Shown here: positions 1-6,296 of the stretch, piece after piece
Numbering within the stretch: the stretch's first letter is position 1
Layout: every line of letters begins with the position of its first letter
Assembly (NCBI GenBank): GCA_018067325.1
Contig: JAGPUU010000224.1
Span: 1-17,949, forward strand
DNA length: 17,949 nt
From: Amphritea sp.
GTDB taxonomy: Bacteria > Pseudomonadota > Gammaproteobacteria > Pseudomonadales > Balneatricaceae
Direction of reading: 5' to 3'
Notes under the pieces: generated by a model
The model's database searches: none
The model's input: the letters and a program-made list of their open reading frames with translations, nothing else
What the model was told of the DNA's origin: nothing
Position numbers and translations under genes: made by a program

Positions 1-169
1 AGGGAATAAGGCCGGTGACAAAGCGTGCCTGCGTGTTTTCAGGGGATGACAAACTACGTGCGTCATAACTACTCTTTTAGTTCAAATAGATACAGCTTTC
101 TCATCCACAGTCTTGCGGTGTCAAAACGCGCACGCACATAATTAAAATATTAGTTTGCTAGGAGACCTC

Positions 170-595
170 ATGAGCGCGAATATATATTTAAGTATCGGTG
201 CCGCTCTAAGTGCAATTGTTGCTGTTTTGCATATTGGCTGCATATATTTTGGTGCAACATGGTATCGCTTTATGGGGGCTGGAGAGAAAATGGCAACACT
301 TGCAGAAAGAGGCAGTGTTAAACCAACTATCATTACATCCTTTATCGTATTAGTTTTTGCAATATGGTCGCTTTATGCACTATCTGGCGCTGGCGTGATT
401 AGCCAATTGCCTTTACTTCGCTGGATGTTATCCGCAGTTACCGCGATCTATTTACTCAGAGGTGTAGCTGGTTTTTTCCTTTACACTAACCCGCTGGGGA
501 GAACACCTGGATTTTGGTTGTGGAGTTCAGGTATTTGCTTAGCTTTAGGGTTAATACATATGATCGGGCTTAAACAGGTTTGGGCTCAAATATGA
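170..595 (+). CDS. Small four-helix membrane protein in an integron cassette
   Basis: This 141-residue protein is almost entirely hydrophobic, with about four transmembrane segments (roughly residues 4-26, 52-73, 80-102 and 112-134) separated by short loops. The loop after the first helix is hydrophilic (GAGEKMATLAERG). I see no catalytic motif and do not recognise a named family, although small proteins of this look are common in gene cassettes. I chose the ATG at 170 because AGGAG lies five bases upstream; an in-frame TTG at 155 would add five residues but would place the ribosome binding site inside the gene. The gene ends 10 bp before a well-formed attC site in the same orientation, the layout of an integron cassette. 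Function unknown; inner-membrane location is inferred from hydrophobicity. Confidence 0.8.
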   Translation: MSANIYLSIGAALSAIVAVLHIGCIYFGATWYRFMGAGEKMATLAERGSVKPTIITSFIVLVFAIWSLYALSGAGVISQLPLLRWMLSAVTAIYLLRGVAGFFLYTNPLGRTPGFWLWSSGICLALGLIHMIGLKQVWAQI

Positions 596-605
596 CTATG
601 TCGAA

Positions 606-662
606 AACTAACAAATCACTCCAATCGACCGCCTCCGGCGGCGATTGAGCTCAGCGTTAGGC
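606..662 (+). other. attC recombination site (integron cassette 59-base element)
   Basis: The outer arms AACTAAC (606-612) and GTTAGGC (656-662, a perfect GTTRRRY core) share a 5-bp complementarity. Inside, CTCCAATCG pairs with CGATTGAG leaving one extrahelical C, and the centre is a CCGCC-TCC-GGCGG hairpin. A folded site with a bulged base on one arm and a conserved GTTAGGC end is the signature of attC sites recognised by integron integrases. It lies directly behind the membrane-protein gene. No second complete attC and no intI gene is visible, so this is a cassette outside a visible integron platform, or the edge of a larger array to the left of the window. Confidence 0.88.
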
Positions 663-683
663 TAATAAAGAAGGCAGAGAATA

Positions 684-1103
684 ATGTCACGCATTTGCGG
701 TATTGAATTAAGATCATCGGAAGCTATTTTTGCTGTTATTGAGTGCACTGAAGATGATGCTCAGTTCGTTGATATCGAACCCAAAAAGATAAAGCTCAAT
801 GATGATGAGTCCAGTGCGTTAATCAGATCGTTTTACGACGCAGTAGTGAACTTTTCTAAAGAGAACCAGATTGATGCTTTTGTAATAAAGAAACGAGCGA
901 AGAGAGGGCAAATGGCCGGTGGGGCTATCTCCTTCAAGCTAGAAGCCTTAATACAGCTGAATGGCGTAACTGAAGTCTTTTTTGTGTCTGGACAAGGAAT
1001 TGCAGCCTCACATAAAAAAGCGCCATTTGAAATGCCCGATGGCATGAAGAAGTATCAGGAAACAGCATTTATGGCGGCAAGTTTATATATCAGGCAGAAT
1101 TGA
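684..1103 (+). CDS. DUF3010-family protein, second integron cassette
   Basis: This 139-residue soluble protein resembles the DUF3010 family (family assignment from memory of its N-terminal RICGIELRSSEAIF and central KKRAKRGQMAGGAISFK). The family has no established function. The N-terminus reads as a beta strand, turn, beta strand (CGIELRSSEAIFAVIE), which vaguely recalls the first hairpin of RNase H-like folds; that is speculation. A basic patch lies at about residues 68-76. The gene starts 21 bp after the attC core GTTAGGC, the usual distance for the next cassette, with a weak GAAGG/CAGAG ribosome binding site. I could not find a complete attC behind it, so the cassette's 3' end may be lost or degenerate. 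Confidence 0.75.
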   Translation: MSRICGIELRSSEAIFAVIECTEDDAQFVDIEPKKIKLNDDESSALIRSFYDAVVNFSKENQIDAFVIKKRAKRGQMAGGAISFKLEALIQLNGVTEVFFVSGQGIAASHKKAPFEMPDGMKKYQETAFMAASLYIRQN

Positions 1104-1172
1104 TAAATCCCCATAGGCCGCAGTAACTGACTTAGGTATTTGGTCTGATAAATAGCTTAACGAGAAAATTCG

Positions 1173-1343
1173 ATGTCTAAGAAAGTAGTGAAGTTTGAAT
1201 TCGAGAAAGAAACGAAAAACAGTGTTCGCTATAAGGAAGTCCCAGATGAAGGCAGCGCGCCTATCGTCGGTTCTCTGTATGTACAGAAGTGGTTTGCAGG
1301 AGATAGTAAGTCGCTTGAGATAACCATTAGTAAAAATGACTAG
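1173..1343 (+). CDS. 56-residue conserved-looking small protein
   Basis: An ATG at 1173 opens a 56-codon frame ending at TAG 1341-1343. The product starts MSKKVVKFEFEKETKNSVRY and ends LEITISKND; it is lysine/glutamate rich and predicted as a small soluble beta protein. The pattern of charged strand, PDEG turn, then a GSLYVQKW strand is like small conserved hypothetical proteins I recall from other bacteria and from gene cassettes, which supports a real gene despite its size. There is no strong Shine-Dalgarno; CGAGAAAATTCG precedes the start. It is followed eight bases later by CTAACAAAGGC, which resembles the left end of an attC site with no right end. Function unknown. Confidence 0.65.
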   Translation: MSKKVVKFEFEKETKNSVRYKEVPDEGSAPIVGSLYVQKWFAGDSKSLEITISKND

Positions 1344-1377
1344 CCAGGCTAACAAAGGCATACAACAGTAGTCTCCA

Positions 1378-1505
1378 CTTAATACCGAAGGAGCCAGAGT
1401 AGCTAATTTCACCGTTTGGGGGGCTCGCTTTACTTTCTTGTTGGGGTTCGTACCTCACCCCAACCTACGGGTAGTCATTTTTCTAGGAAACGACAGCTGC
1501 CTTTC
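1378..1505. repeat. 128-bp tandem repeat unit, copy 1, with palindrome
   Basis: The unit starts CTTAATACCGAAGGAGCC and is repeated 128 bp later with about a dozen changes. It contains a perfect inverted repeat GTTGGGG (1440-1446) / CCCCAAC (1458-1464) around an 11-base loop, followed by CTACGGGTAG, a second tiny hairpin, and a short T-run. The hairpin resembles the REP-like palindromes common at gene ends in many proteobacteria (family resemblance from memory). Confidence 0.85.
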
Positions 1506-1631
1506 CTTAATACCGAAGGAGCCAGAGTAGCTGATCTCACCGTTTGAGAAGCTAGCTTTACTTTCTCGTTGGGGTTCCTACCTCACCCCAACCTACGGGT
1601 AGCAGTTTTTCTAGAAAACTCAGCGCCTTCA
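1506..1631. repeat. 128-bp tandem repeat unit, copy 2
   Basis: This is the direct repeat of 1378-1505 in the same orientation. The arms GTTGGGG and CCCCAAC are intact and the loop differs by one base (TTCCTACCTCA instead of TTCGTACCTCA). The right end is slightly degenerate, and a third unit seems to begin with CTTAATCCC at 1632 but stops at once at the end of the neighbouring gene. Confidence 0.85.
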
Positions 1632-1646
1632 CTTAATCCCATCTCC

Positions 1647-2438
1647 TTAACAAGCATTCCTGAGAATTTCGCTGTTTAATGCTGCCCCCAAGCGATTAAA
1701 GTAACACTGGAACGCGGCATTGATACGCTCTCGCTGTTCTCCTATCGGATAGAGGCCGTGCTCCGCTTCGGCAGATGCTTTCGTCCCTGAGACCAAAAAA
1801 TTATTCGATATAGCCGCATCCTGAACAAAGGCTTCAAATGCCCGGGCGCATAGCTCTTCAATCTGACTGTAATACACTTGATTCATGGCCCGGTCGATTT
1901 GAACGGATGCATCAAACAGTTGGCTGGGGGACTCACCATCCCCATCTAACATAATACTGCTGAAGCAGGCGTACAGATCATCATTCAACGGATGAACCAC
2001 AGGTGTCGCGTCTGACAACCATGCTTTTGAAGCAAACATTCCAGTCGTGGCATCAGCAAATGCAGTACCGCCGAGGTAGTGATCCAGCGCATGAAACCAC
2101 TCATGTGCGATACTTCCAGGCCCTGCATTTTTCGCCAACGAGAAGCAACGCGTCGACGGTTGATAATGAGCCGCAACGCCGGGACGCCCACCTATTCCAT
2201 ATTGCAAAGACAAGGTTCCGCGCAAAGATATCAAAGGCTCCGGACAGTTTAATATGGTCATAAGATCAACCAACGCATCATAAAACAGTCCTGCGGCTCT
2301 ATCCTGCTCAGGCTGTGTTACCCATCGCCCAATGCCGATGGACCTAAAATCAAAGCGTTTTCTGGCATCGAGAAAAGTAACAGACTGCCCCTGTCGGACA
2401 ACGGGTCCATGGCGATAATATTCACGAGATCTGGTCAT
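1647..2438 (-). CDS. CLCA_X-type protein with HEXXH metallopeptidase-like motif
   Basis: This 263-residue soluble protein carries an H112-E-W-F-H116 motif followed by ALDHYLGG, the classic zinc-binding helix of metallopeptidases; D119 or H120, or a later glutamate, could complete the site. Sequence around RRFDFRSIGIGRWV, SLRGTLSLQYG and AHYQPSTRCFSLAKNAG matches, from memory, proteins labelled 'CLCA_X family' in Vibrio, Shewanella and relatives. No signal peptide or membrane segment is visible, so action in the cytoplasm is inferred. The substrate is unknown. The ATG at 2436-2438 has no clear Shine-Dalgarno. The gene stands alone, convergent with the integron-like genes, and its 3' end abuts the tandem repeats. 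Confidence 0.75.
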   Translation of the reverse strand: MTRSREYYRHGPVVRQGQSVTFLDARKRFDFRSIGIGRWVTQPEQDRAAGLFYDALVDLMTILNCPEPLISLRGTLSLQYGIGGRPGVAAHYQPSTRCFSLAKNAGPGSIAHEWFHALDHYLGGTAFADATTGMFASKAWLSDATPVVHPLNDDLYACFSSIMLDGDGESPSQLFDASVQIDRAMNQVYYSQIEELCARAFEAFVQDAAISNNFLVSGTKASAEAEHGLYPIGEQRERINAAFQCYFNRLGAALNSEILRNAC

Positions 2439-2855
2439 AAGTGGTTAGGGTCTGTGTAATAACGTATAGATCAACATCAAGATGCCATCAACTACCTTGA
2501 GAAAATGGAAGCCGAGCAGCCTTAATTAAGAGAATAATGTCTTTATCAGCTCATCCTGTAAACAAATAACATGGAGGTGGATGATATCTAGATCTCTAAA
2601 AATTGGGTTTCAGGCGTGAGTATCATATAACAACAAGGCGGACGCTCGAAATAATTGGAAGCAGAGTAGATTTAAAATAGTTCAACTCTGAACAACATTC
2701 GAACCAGCCACGCAGATACACCCTAGCGGTTATGCTATCGGTGTTATTTGAAAAGCTGTTGAGGTTCGTACCTCGCCCCAACCTACGGGTAGCAGTTTTT
2801 ATAGAAAACGACAGCAGCCTTTCCTGAATGCCAAAGGAATCCCCTTAACTCTTCG
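2439..2855. other. Gene-free stretch with coding relics and a repeat copy
   Basis: This 417-bp stretch contains a plus-strand frame from 2463 to 2525 reading HQDAINYLEKMEAEQP then stop, which looks like the C-terminus of a lost gene. It also has a 12-codon frame at 2581-2619 with GGAGGTGG directly before its ATG, and a decayed copy of the hairpin repeat at 2759-2846. No intact gene is visible. The pattern suggests an old insertion and deletion site. Confidence 0.5.
2759..2846. repeat. Dispersed copy 3 of the hairpin repeat (degenerate left arm)
   Basis: The sequence from GAGGTTCGTACCTC through the CTACGGGTAG box to CCTTTCCTGAATGCC follows the 1440-1530 part of the tandem repeat, crossing the boundary between two units. 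This indicates that the natural element is longer than the 128-bp phase I used. The left arm is GTTGAGG against CCCCAAC, one mismatch. It sits ten bases from the 3' end of the LysR gene. Confidence 0.8.
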
Positions 2856-3752
2856 TTAATCCGACAGCATCGCAGCAATCACATCAAAAACCTTTCTTAC
2901 TCGCAGACTGGTATGCAACTCTCTGTGACAGACCAGCCACAAGGGCAAGGTAATAGGTGGGCCGAAGGACTCAAAGGCTCGAACAAAGGATGCTTCTCTG
3001 TCACCTATCGATTCAGGGAAAAGCGCTAGGCCCTGGTGACGCTTAACCAGTTCCCATTGCAGCATTTGCGATAGTGTGGAAATCTTCTGATTCGTAGCAG
3101 ATAGCGACCAACCATTGCCGCTGTTGTTAAGTAGTTCCTGAAGTTTATTGTTTTGTTCGAAACCGATAATCTGTATATTTTTTAACGCGTCGGCAGAACT
3201 GACATCTGCGTAGGGTGCCAGATATTGCACTGTCCCGTAGAGCCAGATCGGCGTTTCACAAAGTTTACGTACGATCAGGTCGGGTTGAGTAGGGCGAAAG
3301 CTCCGTAGGGCAATATCGGCTTCACGCTGCTTCAGGTTAGCAACTTCGTGAGATATCTGCAGATCCAGTGTAATTCCGGGCAGCTCAGTGCGTATACGTT
3401 CAATCACTGCAGGTAGCATAAACACAGCTTCAAGTTCACTGGCAGCAATAGTAACAATGCCCTCAAGAGTTTGTGACTGACCCGATGCCACCATTGAAAA
3501 GCGGCTGGCCGCGGCTCCCATCGCCTGCACATGTGCCACCAGTTCAGCCCCAGATTCAGTCAGTTTTAACCCCTGCCCCAGACGTTCAAACAGGGTAACA
3601 CCCAACTCCTGCTCCAAAGCCGTCACCTGCCGCCCCAGTGTCGGCTGAGTTAAACCCAGCGCTCTGGCACCCGCCGATAGCGACCCCTCTTCTACGGTGA
3701 CTAAAAACGCCCGTGCCCGATTCCAGTCAAAATTAACTGTTTGCCAGTCCAT
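2856..3752 (-). CDS. LysR-family transcriptional regulator
   Basis: This 298-residue protein has the LysR layout: an N-terminal winged helix-turn-helix (about residues 10-60, with the recognition region AGARALGLTQPTLGRQV and the following ALEQELGVTLFER), a linker helix, and a periplasmic-binding-protein-like effector domain from about residue 85. I chose the ATG at 3752 because GTGGAG lies six bases upstream; a further ATG at 3773 lacks such a site. The gene is divergent from the DUF4386-type membrane protein gene with about 150 bp between, the usual arrangement for a LysR regulator and its target, so control of that gene plus autoregulation is inferred. The effector is unknown. A relic of a similar LysR C-terminus lies at 4718-4792. 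Confidence 0.92.
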   Translation of the reverse strand: MDWQTVNFDWNRARAFLVTVEEGSLSAGARALGLTQPTLGRQVTALEQELGVTLFERLGQGLKLTESGAELVAHVQAMGAAASRFSMVASGQSQTLEGIVTIAASELEAVFMLPAVIERIRTELPGITLDLQISHEVANLKQREADIALRSFRPTQPDLIVRKLCETPIWLYGTVQYLAPYADVSSADALKNIQIIGFEQNNKLQELLNNSGNGWSLSATNQKISTLSQMLQWELVKRHQGLALFPESIGDREASFVRAFESFGPPITLPLWLVCHRELHTSLRVRKVFDVIAAMLSD

Positions 3753-3905
3753 ATAACACTCCACACCAACCATCTATACCGACCACCCAACACACAACCA
3801 TGCAAATACGCATATCCATTAGGCAATTAACGTCAATTTAACCTGCATAAAGTACTAGGTAAACTTATTTCAATCATCTACAAAAGTAATATTGGAAAGG
3901 TAACC

Positions 3906-4589
3906 ATGAAGTCATTGAACGATATTCGCCTGGCACAACTGGCAGGCAGCTTATACCTGCTACTCATTCCGATGGGCATATTCGGTATCATGTATATTCC
4001 AGAATTCGTGCACGTTGCGGGTGACGCAGCCAAGACTTTTACCAACCTGACAGACCATGAGACAGTCATACGATTCAGCGTTCTGTGCGCGTTCGCCATT
4101 CAGGTTATTCAGCTGTTCCTGGTCGTTGCACTCTATTACTTGCTGCGCCCATACGGTGCAGTCGCTGCACTATTTATGCTGTTGTTCACCCTAGTATCCG
4201 TACCCATAGCCATGTTGAATGAACTTAGTAATGTCGCAGCACTGCTTATCATCAGGTCTGATGGACTGAGCGGCCTATTTTCATCGGAACAGATTCAAGC
4301 CACAGCACTGTTTCTTTTACAGCTACATGAGCAAGGCATCATGATCGCTCATATATTCTGGGGGCTTTGGTTAATACCGATGGGATATCTGGTGTATCGC
4401 AGTGGCTTCCTGCCAAAAACCATTGGCGTGTTACTGGTTATTGCGGGGGTTGGCTATTGCGTGGATACCCTCACCTTTTTTGCTTTTGCGACCGACGAAT
4501 ACCTTATTGCGCAATATACATTTTTAGGCGAAGTGTTACTGCCTATTACATTGCTATGGCAGGCATTTAAAGCCCGTCGTTTACGATGA
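3906..4589 (+). CDS. DUF4386-type integral membrane protein
   Basis: This 227-residue protein has about six transmembrane helices. The features LAGSLYLLLIPMGIFG near the N-terminus, a GDAAKTFTNL loop, LYYLLRPY, and GYLVYRSGFLPKTIGVLLVI near residues 158-177 match my memory of the DUF4386 family, which is widespread and of unknown function. GGAAAGG lies about seven bases before the ATG. The divergent LysR gene is the likely regulator. Inner-membrane location follows from the helices. The 3' end is followed by a REP-like hairpin about 75 bp downstream that may stop transcription. It might be a small-molecule permease or sensor, but nothing in the sequence decides this. Confidence 0.85.
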   Translation: MKSLNDIRLAQLAGSLYLLLIPMGIFGIMYIPEFVHVAGDAAKTFTNLTDHETVIRFSVLCAFAIQVIQLFLVVALYYLLRPYGAVAALFMLLFTLVSVPIAMLNELSNVAALLIIRSDGLSGLFSSEQIQATALFLLQLHEQGIMIAHIFWGLWLIPMGYLVYRSGFLPKTIGVLLVIAGVGYCVDTLTFFAFATDEYLIAQYTFLGEVLLPITLLWQAFKARRLR

Positions 4590-4650
4590 ACTTATAGCGT
4601 TAGTCTGACCCATGGTGACGAGTTGATCCGAGTAGTTGAAATTATAGGCG

Positions 4651-4717
4651 TTCGCTTTGCTTTCTTGTTGGGATTCGTACCTCATCCCAACCTACGGTAA
4701 TGCTTTTTATAGCAAGT
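4651..4717. repeat. Dispersed copy 4 of the hairpin repeat, with compensatory change
   Basis: The copy has GTTGGGA (4667-4673) and TCCCAAC (4685-4691) with the same 11-base loop TTCGTACCTCA and the following CCTACGG. Relative to copies 1 and 2 both arms changed (G to A and C to T), so pairing is kept. The GCTTTACTTTCTTG-like stretch before it is also conserved as CGCTTTGCTTTCTTG. Confidence 0.85.
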
Positions 4718-4792
4718 AACTTGATCAATGAAGGCCTAGGATTCTCGCTGTTTCCTGAAGCGATTGGCACTGAGCCCTTAGTCGCTCAATAG
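4718..4792 (+). pseudogene. C-terminal relic of a LysR-type regulator gene
   Basis: The frame from 4718 reads NLINE then GLGFSLFPEAIGTEPLVAQ and stops at TAG 4790-4792. This aligns with the C-terminal HQGLALFPESIGDREASFV of the LysR protein encoded at 2856-3752 and with the usual LysR 'GLGI(A)LFP' element. Nothing upstream encodes the rest; the relic begins right where the hairpin repeat ends. It is on the opposite strand from the intact LysR gene. It is best read as what remains after a deletion or insertion at the repeat. Confidence 0.75.
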
Positions 4793-4988
4793 CTACATTG
4801 AACACCCCGCCTGAAAATAGCAGCTATCAAGACGCTAGCAAGACAGATCAGAGGGTACCCTGAATCATCGACTCTATAAACCAGCCCCTTTTACCTCTAA
4901 TATGAACGATATGCTCGGCCTTTGGTCCTAATAAATATCCGAAGAACGATTTCAGTATCACCTTCTTATTTAACTTTATGGAGGATCT

Positions 4989-5354
4989 ATGTCTAGAAAA
5001 AATAGGTTTTCAGCGCTGGTTATGGTGCTTTTGTTTACCCTACCCCTGTCGGCCTCAATACAAGCCGAATACAGCCTTATACAAGGTGAAAAGTGGAACG
5101 GCATTCAGATTGGTACTAGCGCACCCCGATCGCTTGATCTGATCTGTCATGATTCAAACTGTTTGCAAATTCTTAATCAATTCCAGATACCTGCTGAGCT
5201 TCAATCACTCGGCATCAGGAAACTGTCGCTTGAGACTTTGGCTGATATTAAAGGCGTAAGATCTGAGAGGGATCGTTTATTCCTACCGGACAATATGGGG
5301 CGTGCTATATACAGAGCCAACGATCGATTTTTCAAAGATAGATTCGAACGATGA
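4989..5354 (+). CDS. Small secreted protein of unknown function
   Basis: This 121-residue protein opens with a clear Sec signal peptide: basic MSRKNR, hydrophobic LVMVLLFTLPLSAS, and a likely cleavage after IQA at residue 26. The mature part of about 95 residues is mixed in charge, with two cysteines seven residues apart (ICHDSNC) that could form a disulphide bond in the periplasm. The C-terminus is basic (RANDRFFKDRFER). I recognise no family. The start is well supported by GGAGGA four bases upstream. It is a single gene convergent with the phosphonate unit and gives no contextual clue to its role. Confidence 0.75.
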   Translation: MSRKNRFSALVMVLLFTLPLSASIQAEYSLIQGEKWNGIQIGTSAPRSLDLICHDSNCLQILNQFQIPAELQSLGIRKLSLETLADIKGVRSERDRLFLPDNMGRAIYRANDRFFKDRFER

Positions 5355-5411
5355 CAATGACCAATGGGATCAGAGCAACGTTCTTTTTAATAGACTACCC
5401 ACGATCTACAT

Positions 5412-6296
5412 TTAAATGGAAGCCAGCAGCAGACCGATTAGCATTACCACTGTGCCTTGAATACGGGGCAGGCTCATTTTTTCCTGCAGCCAGATCGCAC
5501 CGATAATCACACCCAGTGGAATGCTGATCTGTCGCAGGGCGACCACATAGCTGACTTCCGTCACCAGAGTCATACTGGTCAGCACCAGCATATAGGTGCC
5601 GACGATAAAGAAACCGGCCAGTATGGCCATCCCCTTCTGTTGCAGACCCCTGAGCCGCTCTCCCGGTATCAAACCAATCAGCAGAACCATCCAGCTAACC
5701 GTTGTCACCGCCTGCAACACGACAAAACTACTGCCCGCCTGAAACGCGTTCATACCCGAATCACGCATGATCTGCAGCGCCATGCTATCAACGATGGAAT
5801 AGCCTGCTGTACCTACCGCTGCGAGCAGAACCCAGAACATCACCGGTTGCAGATAAAACCTGGGCCGCCAGTTTTTCCAGCGGCTCAGAGGCAAAGCGAT
5901 TGCACCCGCCAGAATAAACAGCATCCCCAGGCCTTCAACCGCGGTAACTGCAGTACTGCCATAGAGAATAACGATCACCAGCGGTACTACAACCACCGGT
6001 AACGCCCGAGCCAGGGGATATACCATACTCATATCACCGGAACGATAAGCCCGTGCTAAACCTATAAGATAGAGCCCCTGAAACAAGCCGGAGCAACAGA
6101 GCAACCACCAGAAAGTACTGGGTAGCCCCATCAATTGAATATCATGAAAAATCAGAAACGGGCTGAACATCAGCCCGCCCACCGCCATCGCCCAGATATA
6201 GAAGAGGAGCGTTTGTGCGACCCTCTTGCCGATCAGGTTCCAGCCCACATGAAACAGTGCAGAAACTATAATTAATATAAATGCGGTCAGTGTCAC
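5412..6296 (-). CDS. EamA/DMT permease associated with phosphonate catabolism
   Basis: This 294-residue protein has ten predicted transmembrane helices in two EamA-like halves (about residues 3-135 and 150-292), the drug/metabolite transporter fold. It starts with GTG inside the stop region of phnX (GTGA overlap of 4 bp), so the two are translationally coupled. A branch of this superfamily is known from phosphonate-degradation gene neighbourhoods (TIGRFAM 'phosphonate utilization associated putative membrane protein', from memory). Its substrate has not, to my knowledge, been shown; uptake of 2-aminoethylphosphonate or export of a pathway product are both possible. Inner membrane. It is the last gene of the phnW-phnX unit. 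Confidence 0.85.
   Translation of the reverse strand: MTLTAFILIIVSALFHVGWNLIGKRVAQTLLFYIWAMAVGGLMFSPFLIFHDIQLMGLPSTFWWLLCCSGLFQGLYLIGLARAYRSGDMSMVYPLARALPVVVVPLVIVILYGSTAVTAVEGLGMLFILAGAIALPLSRWKNWRPRFYLQPVMFWVLLAAVGTAGYSIVDSMALQIMRDSGMNAFQAGSSFVVLQAVTTVSWMVLLIGLIPGERLRGLQQKGMAILAGFFIVGTYMLVLTSMTLVTEVSYVVALRQISIPLGVIIGAIWLQEKMSLPRIQGTVVMLIGLLLASI

Larger units (their letters stand above)
1344..1646. other. Gene-free stretch: attC-like half site and tandem repeats
   Basis: This 303-bp stretch between the convergent 56-residue gene and the HEXXH protein gene holds a possible attC left half (GGCTAACAAAGG, 1347-1358) and two tandem 128-bp repeat units with palindromic hairpins. I see no further coding region. 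The hairpins could end transcription coming from either side. Confidence 0.7.
4590..4988. other. Gene-free stretch: repeat copy 4 and LysR relic
   Basis: This 399-bp stretch holds a hairpin repeat copy (about 4651-4717), joined directly to a 24-codon LysR C-terminal relic (4718-4792). From 4793 to 4980 I see no gene; a ribosome binding site GGAGGA at 4980-4985 belongs to the following gene. A promoter for that gene must lie here but I cannot pick it with confidence. Confidence 0.65.

Noticed and set aside
1..169. Second attC or attI site to the left of the first cassette
   Set aside because: No GTTRRRY core with a paired partner is visible in the first 169 bases; if present it lies outside the window or has decayed.
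1083..1412. 109-codon minus-strand open frame over the 56-residue gene and first repeat
   Set aside because: It covers a repeat and is antisense to a more convincing small gene; the product has no recognisable features.
1378..1631. CRISPR-like array
   Set aside because: The repeats are whole 128-bp tandem units without unique spacers between short repeats, and no cas gene is present.
2625..2750. Possible VCR-like attC from TATAACAACAAGGCGG to GCGGTTATGC
   Set aside because: The ends share ATAAC/GTTAT, but the inner arms do not pair and the core has a T where a purine is required, so it does not fold as an attC site.
3774..3905. LysR operator (T-N11-A) between the divergent genes
   Set aside because: AT-rich sequence such as TTAACGTCAATTTAA offers several weak matches, none better than expected by chance.
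5457..6002. 181-codon open frame on the plus strand inside the permease gene
   Set aside because: It is antisense to a clear membrane protein gene, its product is rich in H, Q, N and R with no family look, and no ribosome binding site is apparent; it is a frame shadow.
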